A stretch of DNA of 64,000 bases from Pseudoflavonifractor_A sp022772585 (lineage in GTDB: Bacteria > Bacillota > Clostridia > Oscillospirales > Oscillospiraceae). The notes under the pieces are model-generated. The model was not told the DNA's origin. It did not search any database and worked only from the letters and a program-made list of their open reading frames with translations. The DNA lies in assembly GCF_052065415.1 (NCBI RefSeq), contig NZ_JBQHUB010000004.1:62001-126000 (forward strand). The letters are read 5' to 3'. Position numbers and translations under genes: made by a program. Of this stretch, positions 33,817 through 41,380 are shown in pieces (within the stretch, counting starts at the first letter, position 1; every line of letters starts with the position of its first letter).

Positions 33817-33950
33817 CAATAGCTTCACTTGGCGAGCCGCTGCGCCAGCAGTGGGAAGCCTGGTGAAACTTGTGCCTGTGGTGCAATAGCTTCACTTGGC
33901 GAGCCGCCGCGCCAGCAGTGGGGAGCCTGGTGAAACTTGTGCCTGTGGTG
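33817..33950 (+). repeat. Two tandem copies of a 67-base repeat with internal dyad
   Basis: Copy 1 is 33817-33883 and copy 2 is 33884-33950, differing at two positions, with the next unit started only as CAAT. Each unit contains an imperfect palindrome running from TTCACTTGGCGAG to AGCCTGGTGAA. It lies 45 bases before the CmpB-like gene, where its promoter or leader would be. The whole 295-base gap between the DUF4358 gene and this gene holds nothing else I can identify. Confidence 0.9.
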
Positions 33951-33994
33951 CAATCGACCGGCGGCGGAGAACAGCCGGGGAAAGGGAGCTGACC

Positions 33995-34999
33995 ATGCAG
34001 ACTTTTTATACCTTCCTGTGGTACTTTTTCATTTATGCCTTTCTGGGCTGGTGCAGCGAGGTGTGCTATGCCGCCCTGCGTACCGGGCGGTTCGTGAACC
34101 GGGGCTTCCTCAACGGGCCGGTCTGTCCCATCTACGGGTTCGGCGTGGTCATTGTGGTGGCGCTTCTCACGCCGGTGAAGGACCGTTTTCTCCTGCTCTT
34201 TGTGTGCTCAGTGATCCTGACCAGCGCCCTGGAGTGGGTCACCGGCTTCGTGTTGGAAAAGCTCTTCCATCAGAAGTGGTGGGATTACTCGGATATCCCC
34301 TTCAACCTCAATGGCTATATCTGCCCCATCTTCTCGCTGATGTGGGGCTTTGCCTGTCTCATCATCATGGATATGATCCACCCCATGATCGCCGCCATGG
34401 TGCGCCATGTTCCCCACACGCTGGGCGTGGTGCTGCTGTGCCTGTTCTCCGTCACGGCGGCGGTAGACCTCTCGGCCACCGTGGCTTCCATGGTGGGGCT
34501 GAACAAGCGCCTGCGCCAGATCGACGAGATGGCGGCCCGGATCAAGCAGGCCTCCAACGAGCTGGGCGAGAACCTGGCCGACGCCACCATCAGCATCACC
34601 GAGAAGAGCGCCGACCTGAAGGAGGACCTGGCCGACATCAAGGAGGAGCTGGCCGAGCGGGGTGCCGGCCTGAAGGAAAATCTGGCAGATATCCGGGAGG
34701 AGCTGGCCGAGCGGAGCGCCGACCTGAAGGAGGACATTGCCGGGCGTGTGGCCGCCCAGAAGGCGGAGCAGGAGGCCCGCCGGACTGCCCGGGAGGCCGC
34801 CCTCAGACGCCGGGAGGCCGCCCTGGCCGAACTCAAGGCCGCCAACGAGGAGCTGCTCTCCACCTACGGCTTCGGCCAGCGCCGCCTGCTGCGGGCCTTC
34901 CCACAGATGACCTCCACCCGCTATGCCGCCGCCATGGAGCAGGTCAAAAGCCGGGTACGGGACATGCGGAAAAAACCCTCCGGATCCCAAAAGGACTGA
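33995..34999 (+). CDS. CmpB-like putative ABC-transporter-permease family membrane protein with coiled-coil tail
   Basis: A 334-residue protein. Residues 1-170 carry about five membrane segments of the ABC_trans_CmpB family (FYTFLWYFFIYAFLGWCSEV at the start, FLNGPVCPIYGFG near 45, NLNGYICPIFSLMWG near 105). Family members are called putative permeases, but no transporter partner is near. The rest is a long charged coiled coil with near-repeats of about 14-22 residues: SADLKEDLADIKEELAERGA, GLKENLADIREELAERSA, DLKEDIAGR, then an Arg/Glu/Ala stretch. The ATG at 33995 follows AAAGGGAGCTGACC. Longer than usual for the family because of the coiled coil. Confidence 0.78.
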   Translation: MQTFYTFLWYFFIYAFLGWCSEVCYAALRTGRFVNRGFLNGPVCPIYGFGVVIVVALLTPVKDRFLLLFVCSVILTSALEWVTGFVLEKLFHQKWWDYSDIPFNLNGYICPIFSLMWGFACLIIMDMIHPMIAAMVRHVPHTLGVVLLCLFSVTAAVDLSATVASMVGLNKRLRQIDEMAARIKQASNELGENLADATISITEKSADLKEDLADIKEELAERGAGLKENLADIREELAERSADLKEDIAGRVAAQKAEQEARRTAREAALRRREAALAELKAANEELLSTYGFGQRRLLRAFPQMTSTRYAAAMEQVKSRVRDMRKKPSGSQKD

Positions 35000-35009
35000 G
35001 CCAGACAGA

Positions 35010-35486
35010 TCATTTCGCCACCGGTGCGAACCGGGCCCGGGCCAGCCCGGCCAGGTCTTCGGGGGCGAGTTCCACCTGGGCGCCGATCTTCCCGGCGCTG
35101 ACGATCATGGTGTCCAGTGCCCGGGCGCTCTCGTCCAGAAAGGTCCTGAGCTGCTTTTTCATCCCCAGGGGTGAGCAACCGCCGTGGATATATCCGGTGA
35201 GAGGGAGCAGCTCGGCCTGACGGATCATCTCAATGGACTTCTCCCCCGCGGCTCTGGCCGCCGCCTTCAGGTCCAGCTCGCCGGTAACGGGGATCACGAA
35301 TACATAGTTGGCTTTGCTGGCCCCGCGGGTCACCAGGGTCTTGAACACCTGCGCCGGGTCCCGGCCGATGAGCCCCGCCACTGTGACGCCGTCCACCGCG
35401 CCGTCGGGGGCGGCATAGTGGTGGGGAATGTAGGAGACCTTCTTCTGGTCCAGCAGCCGCATCACGTTTGTCTTGTCCTGTGCCAT
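35010..35486 (-). CDS. ybaK: Cys-tRNA(Pro)/aminoacyl-tRNA deacylase YbaK/EbsC
   Basis: A 158-residue YbaK-family trans-editing enzyme, which removes cysteine wrongly attached to tRNA-Pro. Seen are the N-terminal MRLLDQKKVSYIPHHY, the VFKTLVTRG and YVFVIPVTGELDLKAAA core with its conserved Lys, and LPLTGYIHGGCSPLGMKKQ with the GGCSP motif typical of YbaK/EbsC. Length is normal. It is convergent with the CmpB-like gene (11 bases between stops) and diverges from the M42 peptidase gene. Confidence 0.93.
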   Translation of the reverse strand: MAQDKTNVMRLLDQKKVSYIPHHYAAPDGAVDGVTVAGLIGRDPAQVFKTLVTRGASKANYVFVIPVTGELDLKAAARAAGEKSIEMIRQAELLPLTGYIHGGCSPLGMKKQLRTFLDESARALDTMIVSAGKIGAQVELAPEDLAGLARARFAPVAK

Positions 35487-35567
35487 ATCTATCGCCTCTC
35501 GGAGGGAGGAACACCTCCCCGGTCTGTTTGTACCCTGTACGATAACACAAACAAGGAGTTATTTCAA

Positions 35568-36614
35568 ATGGAGTTTCAGAGTTATATTCCCGTGCTGAAG
35601 GAATATGTTCACACGCTGATGGCGGCGGACAGCCCCACCGGCTTCACCCGGCGGGCCACCGACGCGGCGGAGGGGCTGGCCCGGGGCATGGGCTATGAGA
35701 CCCGCCGCAGCCGGAAGGGCAACCTGACCATCCTGGTCCCCGGCCGGGACGGGACGCGGACGGCGGGCCTGTGCGCCCATGTGGACACCCTGGGCCTGAT
35801 GGTCCGCTCCATCACCTCCAAGGGAGAACTGCTCTTCGACCGGATCGGCGGGCCGGTGCTCCCCTCGCTGGACGGAGAGTACTGCCGCATCTACACCCGG
35901 GACGGCCGGGTGTACACCGGAACCATCCTCTCCCTCTCCCCGGCGGCCCATGTCTTTGATGACACGGCCACCCGGCCCCGGGACTGCGGGAATATGTACG
36001 TGCGCATTGACGAGAAGGTGTCCTCAGACGGGGACGTGCGGGCCCTGGGGGTAGAGGTGGGAGACTACATCTGCTTTGACACCAAGACCGTCTTTACCGA
36101 GAGCGGTTTCCTCAAGTCCCGCTTCATCGACGACAAGGGGAGCTCGGCCATCCTGCTCACCCTGCTGCGCTGGCTGCGGGACACCGGCGCCCGGCCCCGC
36201 TGCAACCTGGAGATCACCTTCACGGTATACGAGGAGCAGGGTCACGGCGGCGCCACCTTCTCCCCCTATCTGGAGGAGCTGCTGGCGGTGGACATGGGCT
36301 GTGTGGGAGCCGACCTGAGCTGCGACGAGTACCACGTGTCCATCTGTGCCAAGGACAGCGCCGGTCCCTTCGACTACGATATGGTCACCCAGCTCTCCGC
36401 GCTGGCCCGGGAGTACGGCATCCCCGCGGTGCTGGATGTGTACCCCCACTACTCCTCCGATGTGGCGGTGGCCTGGAAGGCGGGACTGGACGCCCCCGCC
36501 GCTCTGATCGGACCGGGCGTACAGGCCTCCCACGGCATGGAGCGCACCCACCTGGAGGCCATGCTGGGCACCCTGGAGCTGACCGCCCGCTATCTGGACT
36601 GCCGCGGCGAATAA
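35568..36614 (+). CDS. M42-family metallopeptidase
   Basis: A 348-residue M42 (glutamyl aminopeptidase/endoglucanase-like) di-metal peptidase. Metal and catalytic residues are visible in order: His in LCAHVDTLG near residue 66, Asp in FIDDKGSSA near 187, the Glu-Glu pair in VYEEQGHGG near 222, Asp in DMGCVGADL near 245, and a C-terminal His in QASHGMERTH near 326. Such cytoplasmic enzymes trim peptides during turnover. ACAAGGAGTTATTTCAA precedes the ATG. The DUF523 remnant follows 14 bases after the stop. Confidence 0.9.
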   Translation: MEFQSYIPVLKEYVHTLMAADSPTGFTRRATDAAEGLARGMGYETRRSRKGNLTILVPGRDGTRTAGLCAHVDTLGLMVRSITSKGELLFDRIGGPVLPSLDGEYCRIYTRDGRVYTGTILSLSPAAHVFDDTATRPRDCGNMYVRIDEKVSSDGDVRALGVEVGDYICFDTKTVFTESGFLKSRFIDDKGSSAILLTLLRWLRDTGARPRCNLEITFTVYEEQGHGGATFSPYLEELLAVDMGCVGADLSCDEYHVSICAKDSAGPFDYDMVTQLSALAREYGIPAVLDVYPHYSSDVAVAWKAGLDAPAALIGPGVQASHGMERTHLEAMLGTLELTARYLDCRGE

Positions 36615-36628
36615 AAGGAGCGGGAACG

Positions 36629-36774
36629 ATGGAGCAAAAGGAACGGCCAGCCGTCCTGATCAGCGCCTGCCTGCTGGGAACGCCCTGCCGCTATGACGGT
36701 GTCGCCGGGGCCTCCTAGCGGTAAACGGCATTACTGTGACGGGAGAGTCCGGGGTGGACGGGCTGTTGAAATAA
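36629..36774 (+). pseudogene. Remnant of a DUF523 gene
   Basis: An ATG at 36629 with GGAGCGGGAACG before it opens MEQKERPAVLISACLLGTPC and continues RYDG, the unmistakable N-terminus of DUF523 proteins, but stops at TAG 36716 after 29 residues. Just past it, in another frame (36718-36774), lies NGITVTGESGVDGLLK and a stop, which resembles the C-terminal end of the same family. The roughly 100 residues between are missing. It reads as an internal deletion of an M42-linked DUF523 gene. Confidence 0.75.
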
Positions 36775-36808
36775 AATGGACTGCCGCGGGCAGAAGCAGG
36801 ACGATAAA

Positions 36809-36844
36809 AAACCATCGCGGACGCACTTATGTCCGCGATGGTTT
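36809..36844. terminator. Bidirectional terminator after the DUF523 remnant
   Basis: A 14-bp perfect stem (36809-36822 / 36831-36844) with A-run and T-run flanks and an eight-base loop, 35 bases past the remnant. Confidence 0.88.
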
Positions 36845-36888
36845 TCCACTGCCTGACGATATACCATCATTGTACGGAGGCAAATGAA

Positions 36889-37545
36889 ATGATAGATATG
36901 ACTGGCTGGATGGAGCTCTTTTTACGGGAACTGCATACAAATTTTGGAGATCGGGTGTGGTTCACCGGCCTGCAGGGGAGCTATGGCCGGGGCGAGGCCA
37001 CTGAAACAAGCGATATAGACCTTGTGGTGATACTGGATGAATTGACCGTTCCGGATATTCAGTCTTATAGCAGGATGCTGGATACGCTTCCCCACAGAGA
37101 ATTGATCTGCGGCTTTCTTGCGGGAAAAAACGAGCTGCTGCACTGGGACACGGCGGATCTGTTCCAATTCTGCCACGACACAAAGGCGATCAGGGGCAGT
37201 CTGGACGAGGTGCTGGCGCAGATCGACAGCGCCGCCGTGGAGAGGGCCGTCAAGCGGGGCGTGTGCGATCTGTATCATGGCTGCGTCCATAATATGCTGT
37301 ATGAAAAAAACGGGGACATCCTGAGAAGCCTGTATAAGTCCGCGTCCTTTGTCATACAGGCCATCTGCTTCCAGCAGACCGGAACATATGTCAGCCGCCA
37401 GCAGGAGCTGCTGGACGCAGTGGGGGAAGAAGAGCAGGCCGTGATCCGGACGTTTCTGAAGCTGAAACACGGGGGAGCCGTTGATTTTGAGGGGATGTCC
37501 GGGAGGCTGTTCCGCTGGGCCCGGGGCTGGATGGGAAGAGACTGA
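36889..37545 (+). CDS. Nucleotidyltransferase-domain protein
   Basis: A 218-residue protein with the polymerase-beta nucleotidyltransferase motif GLQGSYGRGEATETSDIDLV near residues 22-41: Gly-Ser followed by Asp-x-Asp. The C-terminal half is helical, like the HEPN/KNTase-C parts of aminoglycoside and lincosamide nucleotidyltransferases, but I cannot assign a substrate. The start at 36889 is set by GGAGG eight bases upstream. Codon use is less GC-rich than its neighbours (A/T-ending codons, several AAA and TAT), and it lies just after a deletion remnant, which suggests acquisition by transfer. Confidence 0.72.
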   Translation: MIDMTGWMELFLRELHTNFGDRVWFTGLQGSYGRGEATETSDIDLVVILDELTVPDIQSYSRMLDTLPHRELICGFLAGKNELLHWDTADLFQFCHDTKAIRGSLDEVLAQIDSAAVERAVKRGVCDLYHGCVHNMLYEKNGDILRSLYKSASFVIQAICFQQTGTYVSRQQELLDAVGEEEQAVIRTFLKLKHGGAVDFEGMSGRLFRWARGWMGRD

Positions 37546-37558
37546 CCTCCGCCGCAGA

Positions 37559-37987
37559 TCACACCCGCCTGACGCCCTGAGAGATGTCGGCCAGGGCGGC
37601 GGCGGCCTCCATGTCGCAGTTGTGGCAGCGGGCCAGGTCTCCAAGAGAGAGCATGCCCACCACCTTGTGGTTGTCCACCACCGGCAGCCGGCGGACCTGG
37701 GCGGAGGCCATCACTGCCGCCGCCTCGGAGAGTTCTGCCCCGGGGGAGACCCAGGCGCAGGAGCGGGTCATGATATCCCCCACCGGGAGCCGCCTGGGAT
37801 CCTCGCCGGGGGCCAGACAGCGGAGCACCAGGTCCCGGTCAGTGACGATGCCCCGCAGACGGCCGTCGTTCTGGCACACCGGAAGAGCGCCCAGGTCATA
37901 CCGGGACAGGAGCCGGGCCGCCAGAGCCGCGCTCTCGGCCGGGGCAATGGTCACAAGATTGGAGTTCATCAGGTCACGTACCAGCAT
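37559..37987 (-). CDS. Two-CBS-domain protein
   Basis: A 142-residue stand-alone CBS pair: MNSNLVTIAPAESAALAARL with LRGIVTDRDLV (residues about 8-55), then DIMTRSCAWVSPGAELSEAA with VVGMLSLGDLAR (about 72-122). CBS pairs bind adenine nucleotides and act as energy or ligand sensors. The partner is unknown. Its ribosome site (AAGGCGG) lies inside the right arm of a hairpin that also looks like the terminator of the upstream response-regulator gene, ending two bases before the start codon. Confidence 0.88.
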   Translation of the reverse strand: MLVRDLMNSNLVTIAPAESAALAARLLSRYDLGALPVCQNDGRLRGIVTDRDLVLRCLAPGEDPRRLPVGDIMTRSCAWVSPGAELSEAAAVMASAQVRRLPVVDNHKVVGMLSLGDLARCHNCDMEAAAALADISQGVRRV

Positions 37988-37989
37988 AA

Positions 37990-38043
37990 AACCGCCGCCT
38001 TTTCGGGAAAGATACCTGAGTATCCCCCAAAAAGGCGGCGGTT
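37990..38043 (-). terminator. Hairpin that ends the regulator gene and masks the CBS ribosome site
   Basis: AACCGCCGCCTTTT near 37989-38003 pairs with AAAAGGCGGCGGTT near 38030-38043. On the minus strand the 3' arm contains AAAAGGCGG and is followed directly by TTTT and the ATG of the CBS gene at 37987. It can act as a weak terminator and also hide the CBS ribosome site. Confidence 0.65.
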
Positions 38044-38065
38044 ATTCCATTACGATCGAAAAAGA

Positions 38066-38758
38066 TCAGTCGATCTTGTAGCCCACGCCCCATACCGTTT
38101 TGATGAAGCGGGGATTGCGGGAGGGCTCGTGCATTTTCTCCCGCAGGCGGCGGATGTGGACCATGACGGTGTTGTTGCGGTCCAGGTATTTTTCCTTCCA
38201 CACCGCCTCGAACAGCCGCTCCGCCGAGATGACCTGTCCCCGGTTCTCGCAGAGCATCCACAGGATGTCGAACTCGATGGGGGTGAGGACGAGCTGCTCG
38301 TCGTAGAGCCAGCACTCGTGGGTGGAGCGGTTGATGGTCAGGCCGTTGAAGTCGATGACCTCGCCGGCGCTGCGGTCGGTCTCGTTATACCGGGTGTACC
38401 GGCGGAGCTGGGCCTTGACCCGTGCCACCAGCTCCAGCGGGTTGAAGGGCTTGGTCATATAGTCGTCGGCGCCGATGGTAAGGCCGGTGATCTTGTCCAT
38501 GTCCTCGGCCTTGGCCGTGAGCATCAAAACAGGAAAATGGTGCTCCTTCCGGATCTCCCCGCAGAGGGTGAAGCCCGAGATGTCGGGCAGCATCACGTCC
38601 AGAATGGCCAGGTCCAGGGGGACCGAGCCCACCACGGCCAGGGCCTGGGTGCCGGTGGCGCACTTGTAGACCCGGAACCCCTCGCTCTGCAGATAGACCT
38701 CCACCAGATCGGCGATCTCAGGTTCGTCATCCACCACCAGGATATTGTTGGACTCCAT
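38066..38758 (-). CDS. Orphan OmpR/VanR-type response regulator
   Basis: A 230-residue response regulator. The receiver domain has ILVVDDEPEIADLVEVYLQ, phospho-acceptor Asp in LAILDVMLPD near residue 52, and Lys in MTKPFNPLELVARVKAQLRR near 102. The C-terminal OmpR winged helix ends HIRRLREKMHEPSRNPRFIK followed by TVWGVGYKID. The whole sequence is very like VanR of vancomycin-resistance operons. No histidine kinase lies on either side, so it is an orphan here. The start at 38758 follows GGGGGCGGAC; an upstream Met at 38818 is unlikely. Confidence 0.9.
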   Translation of the reverse strand: MESNNILVVDDEPEIADLVEVYLQSEGFRVYKCATGTQALAVVGSVPLDLAILDVMLPDISGFTLCGEIRKEHHFPVLMLTAKAEDMDKITGLTIGADDYMTKPFNPLELVARVKAQLRRYTRYNETDRSAGEVIDFNGLTINRSTHECWLYDEQLVLTPIEFDILWMLCENRGQVISAERLFEAVWKEKYLDRNNTVMVHIRRLREKMHEPSRNPRFIKTVWGVGYKID

Positions 38759-38860
38759 GCCGTCCGCCCCCTTTCCATAGACGGTGCCATTATACCCGGA
38801 CGGGCGCCGGCAAGTCAAGAAGGGGGGCGGATCGTAAGAAAATGTTCAGATTTCAGCAGC

Positions 38861-39103
38861 TTAATGCCACAGGATATACCAGATGGCCAGCACCACGGCG
38901 CCGGGCACCAGCTCACTCCACGCGAAGGGCCGGCGGGCCAGCCCCCGGATGAGCAGGAACAGACCGTACAGCAGGGCGGCAGTGGGCAGCACCAGATGGA
39001 ACAGGATGGCCAGGGGCACGCCCACGATGGCCAGTACCAGGCTTACCACGCCGCAGACGCACAGCGCGATCAGGGTCAGCACTCCAAGCGAAAGACTCAG
39101 CAT
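38861..39103 (-). CDS. Small membrane protein of unknown function
   Basis: An 80-residue hydrophobic protein with about three membrane segments: LSLSLGVLTLIALCVCGVVS at the start, LVLAIVGVPLAILFHLVLPT near 20-40 and a C-terminal SELVPGAVVLAIWYILW. I do not recognise a family. The Met at 39103 is preceded by GGAGCGATCCATT; a longer start 36 bases upstream is possible. It stands alone, upstream of and in the same direction as the orphan response regulator, but separated from it by 100 bases. Confidence 0.6.
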   Translation of the reverse strand: MLSLSLGVLTLIALCVCGVVSLVLAIVGVPLAILFHLVLPTAALLYGLFLLIRGLARRPFAWSELVPGAVVLAIWYILWH

Positions 39104-39266
39104 AATGGATCGCTCCTTTTCTCTTTGTGCCCCTATCATATCACCTTCGGAGTAAAACCGTGATGAATAGAAGATTAAAATTCCATGAAAAAGGGAGAGT
39201 CCGTTTTATGGGACTTTCTTTTCTGTATTCTGAGGGTGTAAACCGGAACAGAAAGGAGCGTCTTCT

Positions 39267-39386
39267 ATGGATTACGAGTTTCGATGGGTCTGCGGACATG
39301 TGGAGGTATACGATCAGGCGGGGCGGTTCTGCTTCTCGGCCGACAACGAGCGGGAGGCGCTGGAGGAGCTGTCCGGCGCGGCGTAA
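39267..39386 (+). CDS. 39-residue small protein
   Basis: A short frame with a strong ribosome site (GAAAGGAGCGTCTTCT before the ATG). It encodes MDYEFRWVCGHVEVYDQAGR, then FCFSADNEREALEELSGAA. The pattern (aromatic strand, then GRFCFSAD, then an acidic helix) resembles small conserved proteins I have seen beside accessory genes in related clostridia. Function unknown. It is the only plausible gene between the small membrane protein and the dehydrogenase and ends before a consensus promoter. Confidence 0.7.
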   Translation: MDYEFRWVCGHVEVYDQAGRFCFSADNEREALEELSGAA

Positions 39387-39423
39387 AGGTGCCGGAAAGA
39401 ATTTGCGGTTTTTCGGTAAAATC

Positions 39424-39452
39424 TTGAAACAAAGGACCAAAAGGACTATAAT
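39424..39452 (+). promoter_or_regulatory. Promoter of the 2-hydroxyacid dehydrogenase gene
   Basis: TTGAAA (39424-39429), 17 bases, TATAAT (39447-39452). The leader begins with an 11-bp GC hairpin (about 39455-39480) before the ribosome site AAAAGGAGATATAAG. Confidence 0.8.
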
Positions 39453-39519
39453 GGCCGCGCCGGGACCGGTTCCCGGCGCGGTATAATATTATCCCCGAAC
39501 AGAAAAGGAGATATAAGAT

Positions 39520-40464
39520 ATGAAACTGGCGCTTTTGGAACCCCTGGGTATCCCCCAGGAAAAGCTGGTGGCCATGGCTGAGGAGGCCGTGGGCGGCCGG
39601 ATGGAGGTGGTGGCCTACAATGACCGGGCGGAGGACGTGCCCACCCTGATCCGGCGCTCGAAGGACGCCGACGCGGTGGTTCTCTCCAATTTCCAGTACC
39701 GCCGGGAGGTCATGGAGCACTGCCCCGATCTGAAATACATCGACGTGGCCTTCACCGGCGTGGACCACGTGGACATCGACTACTGTAAAGAGCGGGGCAT
39801 TCATGTGTCCAACTGCGCGGGCTACTCCACGGTGGCGGTGGCCGACCTGGTGTTCGGCATGGTCATCGGCCTGGCCCGGAAGGTGGCGGAGTGTGACGCC
39901 GCCGTCCGTCAGGAGGGCACCAAGGCCGGCCTGGTGGGCTTTGAACTGGAGGGCAGGAAGTTCGGCGTGGTGGGCCTGGGCGCCATCGGCAGCCGGGTGG
40001 CCGTCATCGCCAATGCCTTCGGCTGTGAGGTATACGGATACAGCCGCTCACCCAGGGATCTGCCCGGCGTGAAGCAGGTGGACCTGGATACCCTGCTCAG
40101 GGAGTGCGACATCATTTCCCTTCACGTCCCCGCCACGGCGGAGACCAGAGGCCTCATCAACGCCGAGCGCATCGCCCAGATGAAGCCCACCGCCCTGCTC
40201 ATCAACACCGCCCGGGGGCCCGTGGTGGATTCCCGGGCCCTGGCCGACGCCCTCAACGAGGGCCGCATCGCCGGGGCGGGCATCGACGTGTTTGAGATGG
40301 AGCCCCCGGTGCCCCGGGACCATCCTCTCCTCAGCGCCAAAAACGTCATTGCCACGCCCCATGTGGCCTTTGCCACCCAGCAGTCCATGGAGAAGCGGGC
40401 GGTCACCGTCTGTGAGAATCTGCGCGCCTGGCTGGACGGCGAGCAGAAGAACGTGATCTGCTGA
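39520..40464 (+). CDS. D-isomer-specific 2-hydroxyacid dehydrogenase
   Basis: A 314-residue NAD(P)-dependent dehydrogenase. The Rossmann motif is GLGAIGSRVAVIANAFG near residues 152-168; the catalytic Arg is in NTARGPVVD near 230, the Glu in DVFEMEPP near 260 and the His in ATPHVAFAT near 285. It reduces or oxidises a 2-keto/2-hydroxy acid; phosphoglycerate, hydroxypyruvate or a related acid is possible. The N-terminal MKLALLEPLGIPQEKL and missing ACT domain argue against a standard SerA. It has its own promoter and terminator. Confidence 0.85.
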   Translation: MKLALLEPLGIPQEKLVAMAEEAVGGRMEVVAYNDRAEDVPTLIRRSKDADAVVLSNFQYRREVMEHCPDLKYIDVAFTGVDHVDIDYCKERGIHVSNCAGYSTVAVADLVFGMVIGLARKVAECDAAVRQEGTKAGLVGFELEGRKFGVVGLGAIGSRVAVIANAFGCEVYGYSRSPRDLPGVKQVDLDTLLRECDIISLHVPATAETRGLINAERIAQMKPTALLINTARGPVVDSRALADALNEGRIAGAGIDVFEMEPPVPRDHPLLSAKNVIATPHVAFATQQSMEKRAVTVCENLRAWLDGEQKNVIC

Positions 40465-40471
40465 TCCCACC

Positions 40472-40504
40472 GCCGCCCGGCCCGGACCTCACGGGCCGGG
40501 CGGC
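40472..40504 (+). terminator. Terminator after the dehydrogenase gene
   Basis: A 13-bp perfect stem (40472-40484 / 40492-40504) eight bases after the stop, with a TTGCGTTT tail. Confidence 0.7.
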
Positions 40505-40594
40505 TTGCGTTTGGGCAGAAAACATTGTATGATATGCAGGAAGAAAACTGGAGAAAGGGGCGCCGCCAACCGGCCGCGTCCATGAGGTCATGCC

Positions 40595-41365
40595 ATGTAT
40601 TTTGACACCCATGCCCACTATGACAGCTCCCATTTTGACGCCGACCGGGATGAAGTGCTTTCCGGCCTGAAGGAAAAGGGGGTGGAGCTGGTGGTGAATC
40701 CGGGCTGCGACCTGGCCAGTTCCCGCTTTGCTGTGGAGCTGGCGGAGCGCTGGCCCTTCGTGTACGCCGCGGTGGGCATCCACCCGGAGATGGTGGAGGA
40801 CATAGGGCCCTCCGACCTGGACGCCATCCGGGCCCTGGCCCGGCACCCCAGGGTCAAGGCCATCGGCGAGATCGGCCTGGACTACTACTGGATCAAGGAA
40901 GCGGAGGGCCGGGAGAAGGAGAAGGCCCTCTACCATGCCCAGCTGGAGCTGGCGGAGGAGCTGGACCTGCCCGCCATCGTCCACGACCGGGACGCCCATC
41001 AGGACTGCCTGGACATCGCCCGGGCCCATCCTAACGTCCGGGGGGTGTTCCACTGCTATTCGGGCAGCGTGGAGCAGGCGAAGATCCTGGTGAACATGGG
41101 CTGGATGCTCTCCTTTACCGGGAACATCACCTTTAAAAACGCCCGGCGGGCGCTGGAGGTGCTGGAATGGCTGCCGCTGGAGCGCATCATGCTGGAGACC
41201 GACTCCCCCTATATGACGCCGGAGCCCTTCCGGGGCAAGCGGTGCGACTCGGGCTACCTCTACCGCATGGCCGAGACCGTGGCCCGGATCAAGGGCATTA
41301 CCCCCGAGGAGGTGGCCCGCGCCACCACGGAGAACGGAAAGCGCTTTTTCGGCATTGTTTCCTGA
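40595..41365 (+). CDS. tatD: TatD-family metal-dependent hydrolase
   Basis: A 256-residue TatD DNase-family TIM-barrel hydrolase. Metal ligands: FDTHAHYDSSHFD at the start, Glu in IGEIGLDYYW near residue 91, His in VHDRDAH near 128, His in GVFHCYSG near 153, and Asp in LETDSPYM near 203. TatD proteins have 3'-5' exonuclease activity and are linked to DNA repair and tRNA or protein quality control. The next gene is the TatD-linked radical SAM protein, 15 bases on, so the two are an operon. Confidence 0.93.
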   Translation: MYFDTHAHYDSSHFDADRDEVLSGLKEKGVELVVNPGCDLASSRFAVELAERWPFVYAAVGIHPEMVEDIGPSDLDAIRALARHPRVKAIGEIGLDYYWIKEAEGREKEKALYHAQLELAEELDLPAIVHDRDAHQDCLDIARAHPNVRGVFHCYSGSVEQAKILVNMGWMLSFTGNITFKNARRALEVLEWLPLERIMLETDSPYMTPEPFRGKRCDSGYLYRMAETVARIKGITPEEVARATTENGKRFFGIVS

Positions 41366-41380
41366 GGAGGGATCTTTAAA

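Noticed and set aside
33817..33950. CRISPR array or integron attC sites
   Set aside because: Only two contiguous 67-base units with no spacers, no cas or integrase genes, and no typical attC core ends.
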